Of a stretch of 64,000 nt of DNA, positions 55,901 through 64,000 are shown one piece after another; the stretch's first letter is position 1, and each line of letters begins with the position of its first letter. The notes under the pieces are model-generated. The model saw nothing but the letters and a program-made list of their open reading frames with translations, ran no database searches and was not told the DNA's origin. The translations under genes and the position numbers were made by a program. Source of the DNA: Toxoplasma gondii ME49. Taxonomy: Eukaryota > Apicomplexa > Conoidasida > Eucoccidiorida > Sarcocystidae. Location of the stretch: assembly GCF_000006565.2 (NCBI RefSeq), contig NC_031474.1:930001-994000 (forward strand). The letters are read 5' to 3'.

Positions 55901-58900
55901 CCCGGTTGATGACCTGGCCCTTCTCGTCGACCTCGGGAAGCGCAACGCCCCACTGCGAGAGCAGCTCGGCGGCGTCCGGACTCAACACCATGTGAGGATG
56001 GCCCTGCTCGAGGACGGCCTCTCCCCTCTCAATCTGGGGAACGTTCACCACCGGGAGGGTCGGCCGGTCGACGGCGAGAGCTTCCTGGAACTGAAAGCAC
56101 TCCGCCAGCTTCAGCGTATCGGGGCCAGTGACCTCGACGTCGACGTAGGGCAGAATCGCCGCTGAGGGAACCATGAGCGAACGCCACTCTTCTCCGTAGA
56201 GCGCCCGGACGCGAGCCACAGAGTGGAAATGGCTCTTCTCTCGTAGGGGCTGCGTCCACCCGCACGCAGCGTGGCGCTGTCTGTACGCCTCCAGAGTCGC
56301 CGCCGCTGCCGGCTTCAACAGCCGCACCGTCGCGGAAGCATCTGCAAAGTCCAGACTTCCCCTGCGACCGCGGTCCGAGCTCGCCGCCCCGTCGGCTTCC
56401 TCGTAGAAAAAGTCCCCGGGCCGGTGACTCTGACGGGAAACGGAAATCTGTGAGCTTGCGCGAGTCGTGAGGTCGAACGCCGACGCGGACGGCAATGCCT
56501 TGTCCCGCTGAACAAAGCGCTGCTTGTCTTCCTGCATCTGCGCTGCCAGGTCTTTCTCCAACTGCCTCAGCAACAACTCGACGTTCACCGTGTCGGGATG
56601 CGTGACACCCAGAGTGTTGTTCCTGAACGTCCACACTTCTTTGTACGCCTCGAGAGCCGCCCGAAAGTGGCCGGCTTGATGCTGCAGACACCCCAGAGCC
56701 AAGACCAAGTCCTGGACGCCTGACGTCTCCCGCGTCTGGTAAATTCGCATGCGCATGTCCAGAGCGATCAACACACACGGAAACGCCTCCGTAGGGTGAC
56801 CTGCAAGCGAGTCAAAGAGACAGATCGCAAGAAAAAAAAGAGTCACAGGGGGACGACGACGGTCCCGCGTCGACGCGCAGTGCACAAACCGTGTGGCTCG
56901 ACAGTTCGACAGTCGGCGTCAGTGTCTCTTCTGAATGTCCGTATGCGGGAGCGCGAACATCTTCGAGCGACGCTAAGACGACAGCACTTGGAAGCGAGAG
57001 AAACACACCCTGGAGATCGAAACCAGGCGTCCAGTTCAAAAAGACGAAGCACTGCTCTCCAGCCAAAGTGACTTTTGTCTCAGACACGCAGTGCAAAGGG
57101 CGGGTGTGTACAAAACGCATCCGTTTGGCTCCGTGACACACGACTGGAGCAGCCGAAATGCAGCTGACGCTTCTGTCTCAGAGACGAAATCTGAAAAAAC
57201 GTCTACCCCGACGGACTGGGGAGCGGAGAAGCCGGACGCGGGAAGCTGTCCCGACAGTCGAGCACCCCGTGCTTTCAAGACGTACCGAGAAGTCGATGAA
57301 GAAGGCCAATGTTTGCGTAACAGTCCGCGACTCTGGCGTGGGGTTCCGCAGCGTCAAAGTCACCCAAGTGCTTTTTCCGGATGGCCAACACTTGTTCCAC
57401 CAGCGGCAACGCTTGGCCGTACTGTCGAGTCCGAAAGAAGTACAGAGCCACGGTGTTCAGTGCGTCGCTCACCGCCAGAGAATCTGCGCCATACACGTCT
57501 TTTGTGAGAATCACGTATCTGAAAAACAAAGGCACAGAGTCAACTGTGATGAGAACTCTACTTTCTCGGGAACCGTGTAGTACTGCAAAGAAGTAGTGGA
57601 GTCAAATGTGAACCACAACTCCGACGGGAGACAGCATAGTCGAGAAGGGATCCGCACGTCTTCGCGCAGACCCGCCCCCGCCCCCCCCCTCCCCCCGAAT
57701 GAAGAACGCTCAGTTTTCTTGAAAAGCTGCAAACGCCCGAGGCGCCAAATTTCCCCAGGTCACCTCAGATTCCCCAGCGAGACGCGCGTCCCAGAACCCG
57801 AGTTTTTCACTGTAATCCCGTCCGCCATTTTGCGCAGGATCACTGGCGTCACTGCAACACGCTCTGCGCCAGATTCGCCCACGAGCGACTGGCGAAGAAT
57901 GTGGACTTGGCGCTGGCCCCCGAACTCGCTCTACTTCCGTCGACCGCTCTCTTCGATTCCAGCGACTGTGTTTCCGTCCTGTCCGACTCACTTTTCGTAG
58001 AAGAGCCTGGCGTCGTCCGGTTGGTTGTACAGACTGCACAGTTCAGCGAGACTGCTGACGACTGAAGCGAGGACGTGTTTCTCGACCCGCATGATCGGGC
58101 CGACCAGACTTCCTCGGTTTCCCGCCGCGCTGCCTCCGGCCTCTGCAATCAAAGTATTTTCCACGATGTACCGGAGCTCCTTCAGATACTCCTGTCCACG
58201 GTCGGGGCAGCCCGCCAGGCCGCAGCACTTCACGAGAAGAAGCAACTCGGGAACCATTTCGCCCTCGAGAGGCGCGCTTTGGTACGCTGTGTAGTACGAC
58301 TTTGCGAGCAAGTAGGAGTGGAGCGCCTGGAGCATGGCGTCCGAGTACCTTTGCTGGCTGAACGCCTCGGTGGCTCCGACTCTGAGCAAGTACCGAATCC
58401 GCTGGACTTCGCCGGCCTGGACGCTGCCGCGGAAGTCCTCCAAACGCCGCAGAAGCATCAGGGCTTCGGCAACGCGCTGGTGCTCCGGTGACAACTTGAA
58501 CCCGAGCCGCGCTTGGTGCAGACTGAAGGTGCCTGCAAGCATCAGCCGCCGCTCCTCGGGGGTCTGCGTGGGTTGCCCGCGACGCAACTCCATTTCCTTC
58601 TTCAAAGCCCTCGTCAAAATCGCTGGGTTCCGGTCAGCGCCCGGCGCAAACGGCAGAGCAGGCGGCTCAGTTCCGTGCGCGTGGGCGGCTGGGACGTTCG
58701 TGTAGTCTGCCAGTTTGAGACTCTCCACCATCATGGCGGCTTTCGCGGCGTACGCCTCGTTTGGGGGCGGCACAGTTTCCCCGCTTCCCTCCCCCGCTGA
58801 GCACTCGATCCCGCCCGCCGTGCCCGCAGCTGCTCGCAGAGTGTCTCTGTAGTACGTCGAAGAGCCAGACTCTTGCGGGCCGGAACTGCCGAGAGGTGGG

Positions 58901-60948
58901 TTCGGAGCCACGCTCGGCGCTGGAGGCGTCTTGCCTCCCAGGGGTTTCCCAGCCGACGCGACAGCCTTCTTGGAAGGAAGCGAAGAGGGCGGGGCGCCTG
59001 CAAATGAGGCAGACAAGCCACAGACACGAGAGCTCCGTGGGTCCGTGAGTGCGGAGGTCGCCGATCGGATTCGCAGACATCTGAGCCTGTCGAGAAACTG
59101 GCGTCGAAAGCCTTCGCGTCGCGTGGGCAGGAGGAGACAAGGCAGTCGCAGAATCTGGTATACAGAAGGCAGGGGACTGTAGGTGTCAAACAAGAAACTG
59201 GCGAACAAAGTATGTCTTCGAAGGTGCCAGCGAAACGTTCGGCGGGGACTCAGCTGCGAATAACAAATCAAGAGTGTGCAAACACACCGTAAATGGTAAA
59301 AAGTCACGCGTGCGTATATCGGGGGAAAGTTCATGGAGTGAGTCCTCGCGAGCACGGTTTGCAATTCCCTTGGACGCGGAAAAAAACACATTTTCCTTCT
59401 TAGATCTGGCTTTCACCCACCTGCAGGTGAAGCCTTCAAATCGCTCTTTGCCGGAGGACCAGACCCTTCTGCAGGGGGCGCTTTACCAGGCGGCAGCTTT
59501 CCTTTGGGAGGTCCTGCTTTTCCTGGAAGAGGACCCGTTTTTCCTTCAGGACTCCCCGATTCTCCTTTAGAAATTCCTGCCTTTTCTTGAGGAATTCCCG
59601 CCTTTTCCTTAGGCAGCCCCGTCTTTTCTTGAGGAACTCCGGCCTTTTCTGGAGGAATTCCCGCCTTTTCCTTAGGCAGCCCCGCCTTTTTTTGAGGAAC
59701 TTCCGCCTTTTCTGAAGGCATTCCCGCCTTTTCCTTAGGCACCCCCGCCTTTTTTTGAGGAACGTCCGCCTTTTCTGAAGGCACCCCCGCCTTTTTTTGA
59801 GGAACTTCCGCCTTTTCTGAAGGCATCTCCGCTTTGCCTTCAGGAACTCCCGCTTTGGCTGCAGGCGGCGGTGGTGGCGTTTTTTTGGCCCCTTCGTCTG
59901 GGGTTGATTTGCCTTTGGGCGGGAGAGGCGAGTTGGAGGCTTTTTTCGGCAGCGGACCCTTCTTTCCCTTGGGTGGCGGCGGGGGTGGCGGCATGCTGTG
60001 GACGGGAATGGATTGGAAGAGCGGGGCAGGGCAACGCTTTTGAGTATCTGAATAATTTACCGGTGCTGCTGGCTCTGATCGAAGAGTACGCTCACGCACC
60101 CTCGATGGAGAACGAGAATAAATCTGTCCGGTAGGCAGCGCATCCGTGATTCGGGGCGGATACGCTGGACGGGGCTGACAGCAACGCGCAGACGACGAGC
60201 CATGATCAGTCCCTTCAGATTGGCTCTCTCGACAGGGTGGAGTGAGTTTATTGGAGAGCGGAGGAAGCAAAGAGTGGCACGGAGAGGCGGGACACGAACG
60301 GGAAGGAAGCGGAAGAGGAAGTCTGGGGGCAGAACCGCATTCTTGCGGTAGGTCAAACGAAAAAAGGTCATCGCGACGGCTGTCGGTAGCCGAAGCAGTG
60401 GTACGCGACCTCCGGCACCTCGTGCGTGCTGCTGTGTGCCCAGACAAGCGGGATTCCACACAGCCTTCACTGTGCGAAGACTCACTCCGAGAACTCTCGG
60501 AGAAGACATAGAAGGAACCCTTGGGTGTGTCAGCCTCGGCAGAGAGCGAGGCGACGCGGCGGGGGGGTAGGAAACAGCGAGGGGGTTCTGTCGGGATAGA
60601 ATTGAGAAAGATGAGAAACGACGAATTGGACAGAGGCCCAGAGGCGGCAGCTTGCGCTTTAACCTGAGATTCGGCCACTCGATGTAACGATAGAGATTCA
60701 TGACACGCGGGAGACGCGCACTCGATGCGCGCCGTTGTTCGAGAGAAAGGCATGCCACCAGTCAACTTGGCGAATACGGGCCTCTCAGGTAGAGAACAAG
60801 AAGTTGCGGAGCAGAGAGGAGCAGAGAAAGACGTTCTCGAGGGTAATGCATTTAGTACGGCGTTTCTATCGTCGTTAACAGAGGGAGGCATGGGAGGCAG
60901 CGGGGCCGAACCCCCGCGGCCTCGCGGGCAGCTTGCCGGGCAAGACAT
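43972..60948 (-). CDS. FRM1: Formin with TPR and FH2 domains (Toxoplasma formin 1 type)
   Basis: Seven phased minus-strand exons, 60948-59421, 58997-57992, 57518-57286, 56800-44922, 44818-44780, 44692-44420 and 44205-43972, encode about 5,063 aa. FH2 formins nucleate and elongate actin filaments. FRM1 acts at the apical tip and drives gliding and invasion. In order: Pro-rich N-terminus with PPPPPPP (~318) and a Lys-Ala-Gly-x-Pro repeat (~360-490); kinesin-light-chain-like TPRs (~830-1000, motifs YGQALPLVEQVLAIRKK and HFRAALEAYKEV); about 3,200 residues of charged, repeat-rich, probably disordered sequence; a short FH1-like stretch (WKPPPPLPP, ~4260) and Gly/Pro/Lys linker (~4600); and FH2 from ~4645 (RFFWDPIFEDEIPGTIF) to near the end. 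The FH2 tail ends in a Lys/Arg helix. The 39-nt exon 5 is required to keep FH2 in frame. The start is the first in-frame ATG; one at 60891 is an alternative. Confidence 0.94.
47800..47955. repeat. Poly-acidic coding repeat in formin exon 4
   Basis: The plus strand is a TTCCTCTTC/TTCTCC tract. On the coding strand it encodes an almost unbroken Glu run with Gly interruptions (about 50 residues). Confidence 0.9.
48302..48600. repeat. 72-bp in-frame tandem repeat in formin exon 4
   Basis: About four copies of a 72-bp unit with a partial fifth. Each codes for 24 residues with the core KQENVDEIKQERK and ELKQEEVDEM. Copies begin near 48302, 48374, 48446 and 48518; the third differs by a few bases. 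The near-identity of units points to recent expansion, and the heptad-like charge pattern could form a coiled coil. Confidence 0.92.
50600..50965. repeat. 48-bp in-frame tandem repeat in formin exon 4
   Basis: Several copies of a 48-bp unit that encodes the 16-residue motif ESERERRDEREQGGEQ, with degenerate EGE- and NEQEAE-containing variants at both ends. A longer block containing two variants is itself duplicated. Unit length is a multiple of three, so copy-number change keeps the frame open. Confidence 0.92.
57671..57697. repeat. Poly-C tract in formin intron 2
   Basis: A near-continuous C run interrupted by single G and T, in the intron between exons 2 and 3 (57519-57991). It would read as poly-G on the transcript. 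Confidence 0.85.
59480..59870. repeat. Degenerate 24-30 bp coding repeat in formin exon 1
   Basis: Units encode variations of KAGVPQEKAG, KAEVPQKK and KAGMPSEK on the minus strand, about a dozen copies. The Lys-Ala-x-x-Pro spacing is kept while the third codon positions vary, so the repeat is older than the 72-bp and 48-bp arrays in exon 4. Confidence 0.88.
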
Positions 60949-61720
60949 GTTCGACGGACCACCTTCGTTTTTCGGGAACTCTTTCGAGTGCAAAAAAGAA
61001 AAGAACCGTTAGACATACTAGGACAAAAGAGAATGGCTAGAAAAGCGTACGGATCGGGCTCACGCCGTTCTGGAAAAGTTCTCCGTTAACTGCAAGACAC
61101 ACCGGTCGCCTGGGACTCCCCATCTCAGACAGGAGGTAGACGCCGCTCGATACAGCGGCAGGACCGAGAGCCCGGAAGAAAGAACGAGAATGGAACGATT
61201 GGTAAATGATGATTTAGTGGAAGATAAGCTTAGTGTTAAAGATGTTCACGGAAAGATGTGTCAGCTCCCGTGTTGCACAGTGGAACTCGGCTGTTGACTT
61301 CGCTGCCCCTCCTCGACGTACTCTCTCTGCTCGCTCCCGCCCTCGTCGCTTTTCCCTGCGGGTGGCGGTTTTCGCTTTCGTTCTTTGAGCCAGGGGGAGA
61401 ATGGATGTCCGACAACAGAGTGTGTGTTCACGAGAAATCTCCAAAACGTGAGAAAGGTTGGGAATGTGATTTAAAGGTGGAGCACACACCTGGAGGAAAT
61501 CCAGCGATGCTGTGTGCGCAAGAGCACTTCCCGGTTCGAGCGCCTGGCCAGTGAGACACGCGAAGGTCCAGGTGGAACCCCATCCTCAACACATTGCTTT
61601 CTCCACTCCCTTTGAAAACCACTGTCACATCTTCTGTTTCGTGTGTCCCCGATTGCCTGTCCAAATTCATACGTTTCACGGTCGCATCTGTCGGTAAAAA
61701 CGCAGCCGGTACCTCTCTGG
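60949..61720. promoter_or_regulatory. Formin 5' UTR and promoter region
   Basis: The minus-strand frame is closed by a stop at about 61009-61011, upstream of the chosen ATG. The next 700 bases show no coding signal on the minus strand. By position this must hold the formin 5' UTR and promoter. No TATA-like or other fixed element can be named. Confidence 0.5.
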
Positions 61721-62430
61721 CTAGTTCGCAGTTCGGTGCACGGCGATCGAAACGGAAGCCCCAGTAACGTGAAGGGTTCCAGAAAGGAGTGCGCTCATGA
61801 AAACTGCCAGTATACTACGGTTAAATTCAGCATCCCAAGTCCAGGATCGAATCCAAACACAGTTTATATCCGACACCGCGCTAGAGAGTGTCCTTCGTAG
61901 AGTGCCTTCGTGTAATTTAGAGTGGGAGATCTCCTGTACAGAAGGCGTAGGGAGCGCAAAATGTCGCAACTTCGTTTCTTTTCGTGCACTGTAGCAACGA
62001 AACAATCGGCATCACCTGTCTAACGGACCCTGCTGCACCGCCTCCCCAGGTAGTAGACGGTCGGCGTATTCTGTCACGTCGATTTCTATGCCTTGAATAG
62101 TCTGTGTTACTGTGTCGAATGGGCAGCAGGGAGGTTGACGTGCCGGCCACGTTGCAGACTACCAGCACGTGTGTCACCGGAACGGCTGTATCCTATTCGT
62201 AGAACATATGCCAGGGGATTCACTTTGCCAGCGAATCCGATGTGTCACAGCAGTCTTGCTGTTCGACTGAGCATGTTTAGCAACTCGTTGGACGCATCGT
62301 ACGCGTCGTCCGTCTCAGCTGGCTGTAGACACAATTAGTAACCGACGTACCGGGGTGTGCGTTAGTGTGTTTGACCGGAGCTTGAAATGGATCTACTCAC
62401 TCCGTTTTCACACAATTCGTAGTCGACATT
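61721..62430 (-). CDS. Weak candidate short-intron gene or pseudogene, unknown product
   Basis: Five minus-strand blocks, 62430-62401, 62322-62260, 62192-62111, 62085-62016 and 61988-61721, can be joined in frame through introns of 78, 67, 25 and 27 nt, ending in a TAG. The joined product is about 170 residues, non-repetitive, with motifs DYELCENG, DDAYDASNELLNML and DVTEYADRLLPGE. It matches no family known to me, and its 5' start was not found. The 67-nt intron needs a GC donor, and 25-nt introns are not expected in a coccidian. The phasing could be coincidence, or the locus may be a decaying gene. It lies divergently upstream of nothing certain and behind the formin start. Confidence 0.25.
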
Positions 62431-64000
62431 CTGAGTTCAATTGATTCCGAAAGCGTATCAGACATGGTGGGACTAGAGACTCCAAATCGGTGCTTGGGGC
62501 ATCTCTTTGGTAAGAAACTTCCCAGACAGAGGGGGGAGAGTTGCCTCTTCCACAAGCCACCCGAGCGTCCTCGGAGAAAACAACAGAAACATTCCTCGTA
62601 TGCCGAAGTCCAGACTATCTTTAGATCTCGACTAAGGTTTTATTATCCTGCATTACCGCAGTGCAGCTGGCACTGATTCTCTCCGTCAGTGCTGCATAGG
62701 CTTCTCTATTACGAATCCCGTGCCTCAGTTGTCTGTGGTACACGACTACCATCCTCGCCACCCCGAGCAGCGTTCACGTCACCCCATATTCTTGTTTGAC
62801 GCGACTGAAGCTAGACTCTGTTTTACACAGTGTAAAAATGGCATTCCTAGGTTTTGCTGAACTACACGTGTTGGACTACTGATTGAGATCTTGAATATCT
62901 GTCTTCACTGTATCCTATCCTAGCTCTACTGCATTACCAGGAACCATGTATGCGAGAGCGATTAAAAACCCCCCAAAACTACGAGATTCTTGTTTCTCGC
63001 ATGTGCAAGGTTTACAATGGGGAGCAGTCGCTTGGGTTCGTGGTTACAACTCTTCGATTCTTCGCACATGGCACTAGCGCTTATATGCCGCTCCAGTGAA
63101 ACTCCTGATCGCTCCGCGGGAACGAAGAGTAGATTGTAGAGGACCTGAACCACCTAGACTCCCGCGATTTCCTTGTTGTACAATTCTTAGGTCTGTGCGC
63201 GCCTCCTACAAAGTGTCCGTGCCCCCCCCCCCCCCGCCCCCCCCGCACCCTTTCAGGTCCAGCTCACTTGAAGTTTAGGAAACCTAGACCTTTTTCATTT
63301 TCGGCACCGTTTTGCCGATTGTTGACAAAACGAAGCACATGCAATTTGACAGAACAAGAGTGATGCTTTTCCGGTAAGCTTTAATCCTACTGGTTGAGAC
63401 GCGTAGACTCGGGAGACACAGTGCGTTCCCTCCCCGCCACGGGAGACTAGCCACTCTTGCATGTTGCTCGTCTCCCCTCGCGGCAGCACACACGCGAAGA
63501 TATCCAATTTCTTCAAAACAAGGGATACGAATAAGCAAAAAGCAGCAACTGCGTTGCAAGTCACCGCAGCTGCCAGCTGATATCGAGCTTGAGTGCGGCA
63601 TCGGGGGGCGGCGGCTTTCTGGGAGGTGACACAGTTGCCGAGCTCTTTTCGCGCCGCCCTCCAGCACGACAAAGCGGGGAAAAGCGTGTGGTCAGCAGAC
63701 ACAGACCGAGCGGCAGACAAGGGCCGTCCGAGAGCAAATGCACAAAAAAAGCTCCTTCTTTTCTGACATGGAAAAGGACCGGTCTCTCGTGTGCCACTTT
63801 CTCGCAGACTGCTCTCTTGACCACGTACCGCTGCGTTCCGGACTGGTCGCCTCTAAAGCAGCAGCGGCTAATTGGGAGTCTCGGTCCTGCTTTTCGTTTG
63901 TCGAGTCTTTGCTCGATACACACTTGCAGGAAACTCGTGCAGAATATTCCGCACATCGTTGTACTTACTCTTTTGAGAAACTCTTGCATCTGGACGATAT
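62431..64000. other. Right-end region, no gene assigned
   Basis: About 1.6 kb with a lower GC content than the genes and a C-rich homopolymer at 63222-63244. At the extreme right edge on the minus strand, an ATG at 63989 reads seven codons (MQEFLKR) into a strong GTAAGT donor, so the window may cut through the 5' exon of a gene that extends beyond 64000 or starts here. The downstream exon could not be identified. Confidence 0.4.
63222..63244. repeat. Poly-C run
   Basis: Two C homopolymers separated by a single G. Assembly of the exact length is likely unreliable. Confidence 0.9.

Overview
The window reads as nuclear DNA of a coccidian apicomplexan, most likely Toxoplasma gondii or a very close relative such as Hammondia. 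The evidence is the gene content (a C2-bearing metacaspase, a mitochondrial lipoamide dehydrogenase, a giant ATG4 protease and a ~5,060-residue FH2 formin resembling Toxoplasma formin 1), canonical GT-AG introns of several hundred bases, long low-complexity insertions in the proteins, and (TA)n tracts in many introns. From memory, these four genes are neighbours on T. gondii chromosome VIIa; I could not check this. There are no bacterial operons, CRISPR arrays or tRNAs that I can see. All gene models below were built by hand from splice sites and reading-frame phase.

Layout: 1-3357 upstream region; 3358-11548 (+) metacaspase in 11 exons; 11549-14543 shared 3' region; 14544-15669 (-) small predicted mitochondrial membrane protein in 2 exons; 15670-17002 compact divergent intergenic region; 17003-23655 (+) dihydrolipoyl dehydrogenase in 12 exons; 24479-26219 (+) a weak small-gene candidate; 26220-28416 3' and intergenic DNA; 28417-40566 (-) ATG4-type cysteine protease in 3 large exons; 42289-43296 (+) a candidate secreted cysteine-rich protein with CPW-WPC-like motifs and unusually short introns; 43972-60948 (-) formin in 7 exons; 61721-62430 (-) a second, weaker short-intron candidate; the rest is unassigned up to the window edge.

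The genes do not form one pathway. DLDH and the small presequence-bearing protein share a divergent promoter region and both look mitochondrial. ATG4 would process ATG8, which in Toxoplasma is tied to apicoplast maintenance. FRM1-type formin nucleates apical actin for gliding and invasion. The metacaspase combines a C2-like domain, a CUE/UBA-like helical segment and a caspase-fold peptidase.

The points most worth a second look are the CUE/UBA-like module in the metacaspase, the ATG4 catalytic Cys and Asp-His separated by about 2,000 residues of insertion, the CPW-WPC-like gene hidden between ATG4 and the formin, and a possible class of genes with 25-100 nt introns in a genome whose other introns are mostly much longer.
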